Below are positions 25,310-34,375 of a stretch of 64,000 bases of DNA, in pieces. The notes beneath the pieces were generated by a model. The model saw only the letters and a program-made list of their open reading frames with translations, ran no database searches and was not told where the DNA came from. The stretch covers positions 1-64,000 of the forward strand of contig NZ_VXKE01000007.1 in the NCBI RefSeq assembly GCF_008693005.1. Direction: 5' to 3'. Source of the stretch: Helicobacter canis. GTDB taxonomy: Bacteria > Campylobacterota > Campylobacteria > Campylobacterales > Helicobacteraceae. The position numbers and the translations under genes were made by a program. Position 1 is the stretch's first letter; every line of letters starts with the position of its first letter.

Positions 25310-26893
25310 ATGTTTGATAATACCTACATCGCTCAAAGAGTCCAAAAAGCCAGTGCGCTAAGAGAGCTGGGGCTCAACCCTTACTCCAACGCACTTACGC
25401 GCACAATGAGCAATGCTGCATTTTTGCAACGCTACGCGCATTTGCTAGATTCTAGCCAAGCCCTAGAATCTAGCAAATCACCAGAATCTACAACACCAAA
25501 GCCCAATGCCACGCAAAAGAGCGAGCTAGAATCTAACACGACAGAGTCGCAGCCACTAGAGTCGATTGTAGGGCGTGTGAAGTTTATCCGCATTATGGGC
25601 AAAGCCTGCTTTATCAAAATCCAAGATGAAAGCGCGATCCTGCAAGCCTACTTGTCCAAAAACGAGCTAAGTGAGCAGGAGTTTTTAGTTGTTAAGAAGC
25701 TGCTTGAAGTAGGCGATATTGTCAATATCACAGGCTATGCTTTTGTTACCAAAACAGGCGAGCTAAGTATCCACGCTAGTGCGTGCAAGATTCTCACCAA
25801 GTCCATTATCCCGCTCCCAGAGAAATTCCACGGACTTACCGATATTGAAGCGCGCTATCGCCAGCGGTATGTGGATTTGATTATGAATCCTAGTGTGAAA
25901 AAGACTTTTATTTTACGATCGCGCATTGTCGCGCTTGTGCGGAGATTTTTCGAAGAAAGGGGGTTTTTAGAAGTGGAGACGCCAATGCTCCACCCAATCC
26001 CCGGAGGCGCAAATGCCAAGCCTTTTGTAACCCATCATAATGCCTTGAATGTAGATCGCTACTTGCGTATCGCACCAGAGCTGTATCTAAAACGGCTCAT
26101 TGTAGGTGGGTTTGAAGCGGTTTTTGAGCTTAATCGCAACTTCCGCAATGAAGGTATGGATCACTCCCACAACCCAGAGTTTAGTATGATTGAATTTTAC
26201 TGGGCATATCGCACTTATGAGGAGCTCATCGCGCTTACAAAGGAGTTTTTCACCTACTTGCTAGAGAAGCTTGCTCTCCCTACGAAGCTACCTTGGGGCG
26301 ATGTGGAAGTGGATTTTAGCAAATGGAGCGTGCTAAGCTACAAAGAGAGCTTGTGCTCCATTGGCAATATCCCAGAGTCCGCGCTAGAGAATGCCAAGAG
26401 CCTAGAGTCCTACCTCTTGCAAAAGGGTGTAAAGCTAGAATCTAACCTCAACTATGGCAAGCTGCAAGATGCCGCCTTTAGCGAGTTTGTAGAATCTAAG
26501 CTCATCAATCCTACCTTCATCACACAATACCCCATAGATATAAGCCCTCTAGCTAGACGCAATGATGAAGATCCAAATATTGCCGATCGATTTGAGCTCT
26601 TTATCGGTGGCAAGGAAATTGCCAATGGATTTAGCGAGCTAAATGACCCGCTTGACCAATATGAGCGATTCCTTGCCCAAGTGCGCCAAAAAGACGCGGG
26701 CGATGAAGAAGCCCAATATATGGACGAAGACTTTGTCAATGCACTAGGCTATGGTATGCCGCCAACTGCTGGGCAAGGCATAGGGATCGACCGACTTGTA
26801 ATGCTGCTGACAAACAACAAAAGCATTAAAGATGTGCTGCTTTTCCCCGCGATGAAGCCCCAAGCAAAGGCTACTGACACAGAATCTAGCTAA
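25310..26893 (+). CDS. lysS: Lysyl-tRNA synthetase, class II
   Basis: The 527-residue class II synthetase has an OB-fold domain (about 80-170, [20 protein letters not shown]), motif 2 [20 protein letters not shown] and motif 3 [12 protein letters not shown]. It charges tRNA-Lys. The frame is open upstream into cvpA, but ATG 25310 ([10 protein letters not shown]) fits the family start. Between the N-terminal helix and the OB fold lies a linker ([16 protein letters not shown] and onwards) of about 40 residues built from GATTCTAG/TAGAATCT words, an expansion not found in typical LysS. Confidence 0.95.
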   Translation: MFDNTYIAQRVQKASALRELGLNPYSNALTRTMSNAAFLQRYAHLLDSSQALESSKSPESTTPKPNATQKSELESNTTESQPLESIVGRVKFIRIMGKACFIKIQDESAILQAYLSKNELSEQEFLVVKKLLEVGDIVNITGYAFVTKTGELSIHASACKILTKSIIPLPEKFHGLTDIEARYRQRYVDLIMNPSVKKTFILRSRIVALVRRFFEERGFLEVETPMLHPIPGGANAKPFVTHHNALNVDRYLRIAPELYLKRLIVGGFEAVFELNRNFRNEGMDHSHNPEFSMIEFYWAYRTYEELIALTKEFFTYLLEKLALPTKLPWGDVEVDFSKWSVLSYKESLCSIGNIPESALENAKSLESYLLQKGVKLESNLNYGKLQDAAFSEFVESKLINPTFITQYPIDISPLARRNDEDPNIADRFELFIGGKEIANGFSELNDPLDQYERFLAQVRQKDAGDEEAQYMDEDFVNALGYGMPPTAGQGIGIDRLVMLLTNNKSIKDVLLFPAMKPQAKATDTESS

Positions 26894-26913
26894 ACCACTT
26901 ACCATAAGGAGTT

Positions 26914-28167
26914 ATGATGAGCTATGAGATAGAGCGAGTTGATGCAGAGATTTATAATCTTATCAACGCGGAGCTTACGCGCCAAAATGAGCATTTAGAG
27001 ATGATTGCTAGTGAGAACTACACCTTTCCAGCAGTTATGGAGGCTATGGGCAGTGTGCTGACAAACAAATATGCCGAGGGCTATCCAAATAAGCGATATT
27101 ACGGGGGCTGTGAATTTGTCGATGCAGTAGAGTCCATAGCCATTGAGCGAGCTAAAAAGCTCTTTGGTGCGAAGTTTGCCAATGTGCAGCCACACTCTGG
27201 TAGCCAAGCAAATGGCGCAGTCTATAATGCACTACTTAAGCCTTATGACAAGATTCTAGGTATGGATCTAAGCCACGGCGGGCATCTTACGCACGGCGCG
27301 AAAGTGAGCATTACAGGGCAGGTTTATCAAAGCTTTTTTTATGGTGTGGAGCTAGATGGCAGGATTGATTACGACAAGCTACGCCAAAGCGCGCTACTTG
27401 TGAAGCCAAAGATTTTGGTATGTGGGTTTTCTGCCTATACAAGAGAGCTAGATTTTGCCAAGTTTAGGGAGATCGCTGATGAAGTGGGCGCGATTTTAAT
27501 GGCAGATATTGCTCATATCGCCGGACTTGTCTGCGCAGATGAATACCCCAATCCTTTCCCCCACTGCGATGTAGTAACCTCCACGACACACAAAACCCTA
27601 CGCGGTCCTAGAGGGGGACTTATCTTAACAAATGATGAAGACATTGCCAATAAGATCAACAAAAGCGTATTTCCGGGCTTGCAAGGCGGACCGCTTATGC
27701 ATATCATCGCAGGCAAGGCAGTAGGCTTTAAAGAGAACCTAAAGCCTGAGTGGAAAACTTATGCCAAGCAGGTCAAAGCAAACATTAGCAAAATGGCTGA
27801 AGTGCTTGTAAATAGGGGGTATGATTTGGTGAGTGGGGGGAGTGATAATCATCTTATTTTACTAAGCTTCTTATCAAAAGATTTTAGCGGGAAAGACGCA
27901 GACATCGCACTAGGCAATGCCGGAATCACGGTAAATAAAAACACCGTGCCGGGAGAAAAAAGAAGCCCATTTGTAACAAGCGGTATCCGCATAGGCTCTC
28001 CAGCACTGACAGCTAGGGGTATGAAAGAAGCGGAGTTTGAGTGGATAGCGCACAAAATCGCTGATATTTTGGATAATATTACTGATACAAAACTCCAAGA
28101 GAGCATAAAAGCGGAAATCAAGGAGCTAAATAGAGGGTTTGTGGTCTATCAAAAGCCCATTTTTTAA
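26914..28167 (+). CDS. glyA: Serine hydroxymethyltransferase
   Basis: This 417-residue PLP enzyme is full length for Gly[21 protein letters not shown] marks the N-terminal block, and [19 protein letters not shown] carries the PLP lysine. It converts serine and tetrahydrofolate to glycine and methylene-THF. Two ATG codons stand in tandem (26914, 26917) after an AAGGAG site. It follows lysS by 20 bases in a gene order also found in H. pylori. Confidence 0.96.
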   Translation: MMSYEIERVDAEIYNLINAELTRQNEHLEMIASENYTFPAVMEAMGSVLTNKYAEGYPNKRYYGGCEFVDAVESIAIERAKKLFGAKFANVQPHSGSQANGAVYNALLKPYDKILGMDLSHGGHLTHGAKVSITGQVYQSFFYGVELDGRIDYDKLRQSALLVKPKILVCGFSAYTRELDFAKFREIADEVGAILMADIAHIAGLVCADEYPNPFPHCDVVTSTTHKTLRGPRGGLILTNDEDIANKINKSVFPGLQGGPLMHIIAGKAVGFKENLKPEWKTYAKQVKANISKMAEVLVNRGYDLVSGGSDNHLILLSFLSKDFSGKDADIALGNAGITVNKNTVPGEKRSPFVTSGIRIGSPALTARGMKEAEFEWIAHKIADILDNITDTKLQESIKAEIKELNRGFVVYQKPIF

Positions 28168-28176
28168 GGACGCAAT

Positions 28177-28719
28177 ATGACGGAAATGGAATTAAAGCTC
28201 ATTAAAATGCACAGCGCGTTTTACTTCAAGAAGCTTGATGGTCTTGGTCAAAAGGTGCATTATAATGGGCGTTTGCTATTTGATAAATTCCAGCGCGTCA
28301 ATAGTATGCTCACAAGCCAAATTATTAGAGATCACTTCGCGCGCAAGATTACCGTAGCCCATAGCTTGATTTTGCCCGGTGATAAGGTAGAAAATATCGT
28401 ATTTGACTATAATGGCAGAAGCCCTGATCGCTTCTACCACAAAGCCCAGCTACTCTTGCGCGATGAAGGCTTTATCAACTTCACTGCATACAACACAAAA
28501 ACCCCGGGGCATTTACATTTATATATCCATAAAGGACACACCGATTTGAGCGAAGGACAGAGACTTGCGCGCACGCTTTCACTAAAACTTGGGCAGAAAA
28601 TGCCGCTTGAATGGCGTGTCTTCCCTAATATTGATTTACCAAGAGACTTTAATATACTCGTTGTGCCCTATGAGGTTTATGCCAAGGAGCGTGGAGCTTC
28701 GTGGGCTAGACATATGTAG
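28177..28719 (+). CDS. DUF1882 domain protein
   Basis: This 180-residue soluble protein ([59 protein letters not shown]) matches the DUF1882 family, which I know only from Campylobacterota and which follows glyA in H. pylori. No function is known. The conserved position between glyA and the SPOR gene suggests co-expression rather than shared chemistry. Confidence 0.75.
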   Translation: MTEMELKLIKMHSAFYFKKLDGLGQKVHYNGRLLFDKFQRVNSMLTSQIIRDHFARKITVAHSLILPGDKVENIVFDYNGRSPDRFYHKAQLLLRDEGFINFTAYNTKTPGHLHLYIHKGHTDLSEGQRLARTLSLKLGQKMPLEWRVFPNIDLPRDFNILVVPYEVYAKERGASWARHM

Positions 28720-28734
28720 ATAAGGAGAGCATAG

Positions 28735-29598
28735 ATGGAAGAAAGAAAAGAATTAAGCGAAATCTTACTGGGCAATAGCAAGCAGTCTTCAAGTGGGAAA
28801 AAGGCTGTATTTGTCGTCATAGCAGCTATTGTTATTATTGTAGTGGTTGCGTTTTTGGTGTGGAAGTTTCTCATCACCAAAGAAGAGCCACTAGCTAGCC
28901 CAAGCGAAATTGTCGATACAAGTGCGATGAAGCCAGCAGATGATTTGTTTAGCAGTAATTTTGGCACGCTAGATTTTGGGCAAGATACTAATAGCAATGT
29001 GCCCGGATCTGTTGATACATATGGTATGCCATCTATGCCACAAGACTTGAATCTAGGCTTTGAGCAAGAGCCTATCAATGCCCCTGATGACAAAGCTAAC
29101 GGCACTGATATTGATAGCGCGCTTGATAACATTGAAGGAGCGATTACTCAAGCTCCTAAAGCCGCGCCCAAGGTAGAATCTAGCCCCAAGCCCCAAGCCC
29201 CAAAACAAGCAGAAAAGCCAAAGCAAGAAGCACCAGTGAAAAAAGCTCCAGAAGCTCCTAAGCCAGCGGCTAAGCCTGTCGCAGAGACACCCAAGGTAGA
29301 ATCTAGCCCCAAGCCCCAAGCTCCTAAGCCTGCTGCACCAAGCACGCCGGCTCAATCTAATGGATCTGCGCCTACACAAGGATTCTATTGGCAAGTTGGT
29401 GCGTTTGAAAAAGAGCCAAATGCAGAGTTTTTAACACTGATTAAGAAGTATTCTTACAGAATCCAGCATATAGTCTTGGACAATAAGTCAAACACGCGCT
29501 ATCTCTTAGGACCATACAAGAGCAGAGCCCAAGCTCCAAGTCGCGAAGAAATAGCAAAAATTTTTAAAGAAAATCCAACGCCCGTTGAAGTCCCATAA
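28735..29598 (+). CDS. Membrane-anchored SPOR domain protein
   Basis: This 287-residue protein has a cytoplasmic N terminus, one membrane helix (AVFVVIAAIVIIVVVAFLVW, about 21-43), a long Pro/Ala/Lys-rich periplasmic linker and a C-terminal SPOR domain (about 220-287: GFYWQVGAFEKEPNAEFL, TRYLLGPYKSRAQA). SPOR domains bind denuded septal peptidoglycan, so a role in division is likely. The linker contains two copies of a 33-bp repeat, KVESSPKPQAPK, 41 codons apart (29167 and 29290), each built around a TAGAATCTAG word. Confidence 0.85.
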   Translation: MEERKELSEILLGNSKQSSSGKKAVFVVIAAIVIIVVVAFLVWKFLITKEEPLASPSEIVDTSAMKPADDLFSSNFGTLDFGQDTNSNVPGSVDTYGMPSMPQDLNLGFEQEPINAPDDKANGTDIDSALDNIEGAITQAPKAAPKVESSPKPQAPKQAEKPKQEAPVKKAPEAPKPAAKPVAETPKVESSPKPQAPKPAAPSTPAQSNGSAPTQGFYWQVGAFEKEPNAEFLTLIKKYSYRIQHIVLDNKSNTRYLLGPYKSRAQAPSREEIAKIFKENPTPVEVP

Positions 29599-29641
29599 TT
29601 TTGGGCTTTGGATTCTACTCTTCTATAAATACTTTTCATAA

Positions 29642-29717
29642 GACCCTTTCATCTAGCGGTCAAGGATACTGCCCTTTCTAGGCAGTCACGGAAGTTCGAA
29701 TCTTTCAAGGGTCGCCA
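29642..29717 (+). tRNA. tRNA-Glu (UUC)
   Basis: The acceptor GACCCTT pairs with AAGGGTC, followed by G and encoded CCA. The anticodon arm CTGCC-CTTTCTA-GGCAG gives TTC at positions 34-36, and GTTCGAATC is the T loop. The first base pair is G-C as expected for tRNA-Glu. Confidence 0.93.
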
Positions 29718-29819
29718 TTACTGCAGTTTCATATTAAAACTTCAAGCCAAACTCTACCAAGTTAGATCTCAATTTAGCTCTTAGATTCTCTAGTGTATAG
29801 AATCTAAACCACTCAATTA

Positions 29820-29835
29820 TGGAATCTAATTTGCT
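29820..29835 (+). promoter_or_regulatory. Sigma-54 promoter of the flgB operon
   Basis: TGGAATCTAATTTGCT has GG and GC separated by exactly 10 bases, 40 bases before the flgB ATG. The -24 half overlaps a GAATCT word. Confidence 0.75.
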
Positions 29836-29874
29836 TATAGTGTGATGTAAGTCGAAGTTACTTAAGGAGTATCA

Positions 29875-30324
29875 ATGATTTCTTTTGCAGCAGAGTCTAA
29901 AGTCTATTCTCTAGCATATAAAGCATTGGATTTCCGCTCTTTGCGGCAAGATTTGATAGCGGGTAATATCGCTAATCAAAATACGCCATTTTACCGCCCA
30001 AGAGATATAGAATTTACACAAATGCTGGCACTAGAGCAAGCAGAGATTCTTGAGCATAAAAAGCCACCGATCTTACACATAGCACGGACAGAATCTAAAC
30101 ATTTTAGCCTAGATGATAGCCGCACTTCACGCCATATCCACAAGCCTGATATGTTCTTCCGCGATGGACACTTGGCAAGAAATGATGGCAATAGCGTGGA
30201 TTTAGACATTGAAACAACAGAGCTTGGGAAAAACTCCGTTGTCTATCAAGGGCTAACCACCGCGCTCAAAAAGCACAAAGGCATTTTAAATTACGCTATC
30301 GAAGCTGGCAAAAATATTTCATAA
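29875..30324 (+). CDS. flgB: Flagellar basal-body rod protein FlgB
   Basis: The protein has 149 residues. The N-terminal rod-protein motif DLIAGNIANQNTPFYRPRD and the C-terminal helical part (GLTTALKKHKGILNYAIEAG) match FlgB. It forms the proximal rod of the flagellum. It is the first gene of flgB-flgC-fliE and is preceded by a sigma-54-type promoter. An AAGGAG site precedes the start. Confidence 0.94.
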   Translation: MISFAAESKVYSLAYKALDFRSLRQDLIAGNIANQNTPFYRPRDIEFTQMLALEQAEILEHKKPPILHIARTESKHFSLDDSRTSRHIHKPDMFFRDGHLARNDGNSVDLDIETTELGKNSVVYQGLTTALKKHKGILNYAIEAGKNIS

Positions 30325-30334
30325 GGAGTAAGCG

Positions 30335-30829
30335 ATGAACTTTTTCAACTCATTTGATATTAGCGGCTATGGACTATCAGCCCAAAGAATCCGCGCCAAC
30401 CTAATCTCTGCCAACATCGCTAATGCAAACACCACACGCACCGATGAGGGCGGACCTTATAGACGACAAATGCTCTCATTTCGTGCATTTGACTTCAACA
30501 AAGCCCTCAACCAAAAGCTTGAGAAAAACTCCAATGGCATAGAGTATGAAGATCCACTTAATGAAGGAGATTTAGGTAAAACTCCAAAGCCTGCTATAAT
30601 GGGCGTTTATATCGATAAAATTGTGCGCGATGATCGTGCGCCGATTATGAAATATGAGCCAAACCACCCTGATGCAAACTCTGAAGGCTATGTAGCATAC
30701 CCCAACATCAATCCCGTTGTAGAAATGGCAGATCTCATTGAAGCCACAAGGGCTTATCAAGCCAATGTCGCAGCATTTCAAAGCGCGAAAACTATGGCTG
30801 GGAATGCGATTTTGATGATGCAAGCATAA
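30335..30829 (+). CDS. flgC: Flagellar basal-body rod protein FlgC
   Basis: The protein has 164 residues, with the rod motif LISANIANANTTRTDEGGPY and the C-terminal NPVVEMADLIEATRAYQANV plus GNAILMMQ, as in FlgC. It is a proximal rod component, 10 bases after flgB. Confidence 0.95.
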   Translation: MNFFNSFDISGYGLSAQRIRANLISANIANANTTRTDEGGPYRRQMLSFRAFDFNKALNQKLEKNSNGIEYEDPLNEGDLGKTPKPAIMGVYIDKIVRDDRAPIMKYEPNHPDANSEGYVAYPNINPVVEMADLIEATRAYQANVAAFQSAKTMAGNAILMMQA

Positions 30830-30849
30830 TGACAAGATATGTAGAGTAA

Positions 30850-30879
30850 TTGAGCAAAGTTACAAAAAACCGATATAAT
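30850..30879 (+). promoter_or_regulatory. Putative sigma-70 promoter of fliE
   Basis: TTGAGC (30850-30855), an 18-base spacer and TATAAT (30874-30879), 28 bases before the fliE start. fliE-ftsI may have their own promoter in addition to read-through from flgBC. Confidence 0.55.
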
Positions 30880-30907
30880 ACACACGATAATAAGCACGGA
30901 GAATACA

Positions 30908-31222
30908 ATGGATGAGATTAAAACAATCGGCTTAAATCAAGCACTTTCTACCACAAGCTCTACAAAATCTCCCCGTGTCGCTGGTGACCAGAGCGCATCA
31001 AATGGGGAGTTTTCAAAACTTTTGAAAAAGTCCATTGATGAGCTTAATCAAGTCCAAGAAACATCTGACAAAGCCCTTGCTGATATGGCAAGCGGGCAGC
31101 TCAAAGATCTTCATCAAGCAGCCATTGCCATAGGCAAGGCAGAGACAAGCATGAAACTTATGCTAGAAGTGCGCAATAAGGCTTTGAGCGCATATAAAGA
31201 GATCTTGCGCACCCAAGTGTAG
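30908..31222 (+). CDS. fliE: Flagellar hook-basal body protein FliE
   Basis: This 104-residue protein has the C-terminal FliE block DLHQAAIAIGKAETSMKLML plus RNKALSAYKEILRTQV. It joins the MS ring to the rod. It comes third in the flgB-flgC-fliE unit, with ftsI 19 bases downstream, as in H. pylori. Confidence 0.94.
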   Translation: MDEIKTIGLNQALSTTSSTKSPRVAGDQSASNGEFSKLLKKSIDELNQVQETSDKALADMASGQLKDLHQAAIAIGKAETSMKLMLEVRNKALSAYKEILRTQV

Positions 31223-31241
31223 CTGATTTAGATTCTCGCGT

Positions 31242-33014
31242 ATGCAGCTAGAAAAATCTCGTAGGATTCTTGTTTTTTTTCTGCTACTTTTGGTGGGGTT
31301 TGTTGTCTTTTTGGCTGTTGTGTATTTTAAGGTGGTTTTACCCCGCAAAATGCCCACCTTAATCATCACCAAGTCTGATATTGCCGTGCGCGGGAGTATT
31401 TATACCAAAGATAGCTATTCTCTTGCACGGAGCAAAAAGCTCTACAAGCTAAGCTTCAATCCACGCTCAATAGACCCGGACAAAAAAGAGCTTTTTATCA
31501 AGCTCCTAGAAATATATAGCCACATACCAAAATCTAAGATTTTAGAAGCCTTTGCCCAAGCAAGCTATACTACACTCTCTTACGCCATAAGCCCTAACAC
31601 CGCTGCTAATCTCAAAGCTCTTAACGCCAAGCTGCTAGCTTATGATGTCTTCAAAGAATATGAAGATGATAATGGCAAGCTTGTGCAAAAAATCGGGCTT
31701 AGCATCGAAGTAAGTGGGATAGATAGGGAATATCCCTATGCAGACTTGCTAGAGCCCATTGTAGGCTATACAAGAAAGGATCAGGAGTTTGGGCTAACGA
31801 TCCCAAAAGGTGTCGATGGGATCGAAAAGTCGCAAGACTCTATCCTTAAGGCAGTAAGCCACGGGAAAATATCAGGCAGGCGCGATATAGGGTTTAATAT
31901 CATTCAAAGCAAGGGCGCGCTGCAACAAAGGCGCTATGATGGCTTTGATGTGGTGCTAGGCATTCCGCTTAAATTCCAGCAAAAGGTAGAATCTATCCTA
32001 GATGATGCCATTAGAGAATTTGACTCAGATGAAGTGATCGCCGGCGTGCTACACCCAAAAACCGGGCAGATTCTAGCCCTAGCTACCTCTAAACGCTTTA
32101 ACCCAAAAGCTATACGCAAGCAAGACTACACGAGCCTAAAAATCCGCGCGATAGAGTCCTTTGAGCCCGGCAGCACGATTAAACCCCTAGTTTATGCCCT
32201 ATTACTAGAAAAAAAGCTCATCAACCCCCTAAGCCCTATTGATTTAAACGATGGCTACTATCGCGTGGGGCGATATATCATCAAAGATGACTCCATAATG
32301 CCCAAAAACCCGACAATAGAAGATGTCCTACTACGATCGAGCAATGTAGGAATGGTCAAGCTCTCAATGCTACTTAGTGGGAGAGAGTTTTATGATGGGT
32401 TAAAAGCATTTGGGCTAGCGCAGATTACGGGGATCGATCTGCCTTATGAAAAAGATGGCATAATCCCCTCCGTGCGCGAGCTAAGTCAAGAATCCTCCGC
32501 GGCAAAGGCTTCGGTGTCTTATGGCTATCGCGTGCGCGTTACCTTTATGCAGCTTTTGCGCTCTTATGGGGCGTTTGTTAATGGTGGGTATTTGGTTACA
32601 CCCCATATTACACAGCATTTTATCGCTCAAGATGGCTCCATCTATGTCCCCAATCTACAAGCCCCTAAGCACGCGATCTCTAGCACCACCGCACAAAAAA
32701 TGCAAGAAATGCTTATCAAAGTTGTAGATTCTGGCACGGGCAAGGCAGCGAGAGTGGAGGAGATCATAGTCGGTGGGAAAACAGGCACAGCACGCGTAGT
32801 TTCATCATCTGGGGGATATGGTGAGACTTATAATGGCTCATTTTTTGGCTTTGCAAAAGATGATGAAAACGCTTATGTCATAGGCGTGGTAACCTTTGGC
32901 TCATCTGGGCAGCATTATTATGGCTCGCAAACTTCAGCACCCGTCTTTCAAAAAATCGCTAAAGAGCTTATCGCTCAAGGATATCTTAAACCAATCAAAA
33001 AGGATAAAAAATGA
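31242..33014 (+). CDS. ftsI: Penicillin-binding protein, FtsI-type transpeptidase
   Basis: This 590-residue protein has one N-terminal membrane helix (ILVFFLLLLVGFVVFLAVVY), a dimerisation domain and a transpeptidase domain. The active-site motifs are Ser311 in EPGSTIKPL (SxxK), S366-S367-N368 (SxN) and K513-T-G (KTGTA). It cross-links septal peptidoglycan. It lies directly after fliE, as in H. pylori, and its stop overlaps the start of the next gene (ATGA). Confidence 0.92.
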   Translation: MQLEKSRRILVFFLLLLVGFVVFLAVVYFKVVLPRKMPTLIITKSDIAVRGSIYTKDSYSLARSKKLYKLSFNPRSIDPDKKELFIKLLEIYSHIPKSKILEAFAQASYTTLSYAISPNTAANLKALNAKLLAYDVFKEYEDDNGKLVQKIGLSIEVSGIDREYPYADLLEPIVGYTRKDQEFGLTIPKGVDGIEKSQDSILKAVSHGKISGRRDIGFNIIQSKGALQQRRYDGFDVVLGIPLKFQQKVESILDDAIREFDSDEVIAGVLHPKTGQILALATSKRFNPKAIRKQDYTSLKIRAIESFEPGSTIKPLVYALLLEKKLINPLSPIDLNDGYYRVGRYIIKDDSIMPKNPTIEDVLLRSSNVGMVKLSMLLSGREFYDGLKAFGLAQITGIDLPYEKDGIIPSVRELSQESSAAKASVSYGYRVRVTFMQLLRSYGAFVNGGYLVTPHITQHFIAQDGSIYVPNLQAPKHAISSTTAQKMQEMLIKVVDSGTGKAARVEEIIVGGKTGTARVVSSSGGYGETYNGSFFGFAKDDENAYVIGVVTFGSSGQHYYGSQTSAPVFQKIAKELIAQGYLKPIKKDKK

Positions 33015-33787
33015 TCCAGCACATTCGCTCACTACACGGACGCATTTTACACTTGCTTGCTTGTAGCGCGCTTTGTTTAGGTAGCTATGCAAACGCACTA
33101 GATTCTAAGCAGCTAGAATCCACTTTGAAAGCGCAAAGACTCTCTGCCAAGGTCGCACTCACACAGGACTCTAGCTTGCAGGGATTCTCCTTTGTCGTGG
33201 TAGAGCAAGGTGGATTTTGGATACCGCTGCTAGCAAATGATAGCGGCAGAGTCGTCCTAGGCATATCGCCAAATTTGATATTTACCACAGATGAGAAGTT
33301 TGAAGCAAAGCTTGCAGCACTTTTACAAAAAGTAAGCGCAAACAATAAGCAAGTTGCCGATAAGGGCGTGCTCAAGGTATTTAAACAACACACAAATAGC
33401 ACGATCACCATCGCTAATGAAGCAGCTAAATATAAAACCTACATAGTGCTTGACCCCAACTGCCCATACTGCAGAGATGAAGTAGAAAAGCTTGAAGAGT
33501 ATGCCAAGGATTCTACGCTTGAGATTATGGTTGTGGGCATTATCCAACAAAGCTCCATAAACAAAGCAGCAGCATTTGCCAAGCTTATCCAAAATGCTAA
33601 GACAAAGAATGAGCAAATCGCGGTGCTAAAAAGAGTGTTTGACAAGAGCTTTGACCCAAGTAGCGTGCGCTTTGCTAAAGAGACAGAGCAAGGAGACATT
33701 AGTGCTACTCTTGTAGCAACGGGTCTAGAGCTGCAAAAGGCAGGCTTGCAAGGTGTGCCCTATATCATCAAAGAGCCTATAAAGTAG
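33011..33787 (+). CDS. Periplasmic thiol-disulfide protein, DsbC/DsbG-like
   Basis: This 258-residue protein has a signal peptide (LLACSALCLGSYANA), a dimerisation-like N-terminal half and a thioredoxin fold with the redox pair in YIVLDPNCPYCRDEVEKL (CPYC) and the cis-proline segment GVPYIIKEP near the end. It probably shuffles or reduces disulfides in the periplasm. Its start overlaps the ftsI stop. It is distinct from the CTYC-containing lipoprotein at 48237. The stop TAG is part of TAGATTCTA. Confidence 0.78.
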   Translation: MIQHIRSLHGRILHLLACSALCLGSYANALDSKQLESTLKAQRLSAKVALTQDSSLQGFSFVVVEQGGFWIPLLANDSGRVVLGISPNLIFTTDEKFEAKLAALLQKVSANNKQVADKGVLKVFKQHTNSTITIANEAAKYKTYIVLDPNCPYCRDEVEKLEEYAKDSTLEIMVVGIIQQSSINKAAAFAKLIQNAKTKNEQIAVLKRVFDKSFDPSSVRFAKETEQGDISATLVATGLELQKAGLQGVPYIIKEPIK

Positions 33788-33796
33788 ATTCTATCT

Positions 33797-34210
33797 ATGC
33801 GCTTAAGGGCGTTTAGTATGATTGAGCTAGTGTTTGTGATCGCAGTGATTGGCGTGCTAAGTGCCGCATTTATCAAGCAGCTAGATTTGGGCAAGAAAGC
33901 CTGCTACACCAAGCTAGCCCACACGCTGGCTTCTATACAAGAGCAGCTATCTATCGTGTATGCACGCCATAGCCTGCTAGCTACTATGCCCACAGAGACT
34001 GAAGTGCGCGCAATTATCCAAGCCCACGCACTAGAATCCCCGCAGTGTCGCATAGGCTTTGTGCGCAATCGCTTCCGTGCAGAAGTGGCAGGCGTGGGGA
34101 CAAGCTTCACGCTAGAGCCGAGTGATTTTAGTATCCAGCCATCATTTAAATGCGCATTTTCTAATAATATTGTCTGCAGAGAAATCCTACTACGCATCAA
34201 AAAACTATAG
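33797..34210 (+). CDS. Type II pseudopilin-like protein (prepilin N-terminal motif)
   Basis: This 137-residue protein begins MRLRAFSMIELVFVIAVIGVLSAAF, a class III signal: a short basic leader, cleavage expected before FSMIEL, Glu at +5 and a hydrophobic helix. The residue before the cleavage site is Ala instead of the usual Gly. The rest has four cysteines and no family I can name. No other pilus or type II secretion genes are in the window. It may belong to a DNA-uptake pseudopilus or be an orphan. It lies 9 bases after the Dsb gene, so it may share its transcript and disulfide chemistry. Confidence 0.7.
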   Translation: MRLRAFSMIELVFVIAVIGVLSAAFIKQLDLGKKACYTKLAHTLASIQEQLSIVYARHSLLATMPTETEVRAIIQAHALESPQCRIGFVRNRFRAEVAGVGTSFTLEPSDFSIQPSFKCAFSNNIVCREILLRIKKL

Positions 34211-34302
34211 CTAATTGACCCTAAAAGCTAGAATCTAGGTGCTTATGTGCAAGCTAGCATTGCAGATTCTACTTGATCTTTGCCCTATAAATATTATTTA
34301 TA

Positions 34303-34343
34303 TAATAATCTTAATACTAAGGTAAGAATAAAATTTATATAAT
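34303..34343 (+). promoter_or_regulatory. Promoter region of the TonB receptor with a possible Fur site
   Basis: TATAAT lies at 34338-34343. TAATAATCTTAATA at 34303-34316 partly matches the H. pylori Fur consensus TAATAATNATTATTA and would overlap the -35 zone. The whole 34280-34345 stretch is very AT-rich. The Fur call is tentative. Confidence 0.4.
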
Positions 34344-34375
34344 CACATCAATATACAATGTAGTTAAGGATCAAG

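Noticed and set aside
27835-27840. G run in glyA
   Set aside because: Only six G; too short to be expected to slip at high rate.
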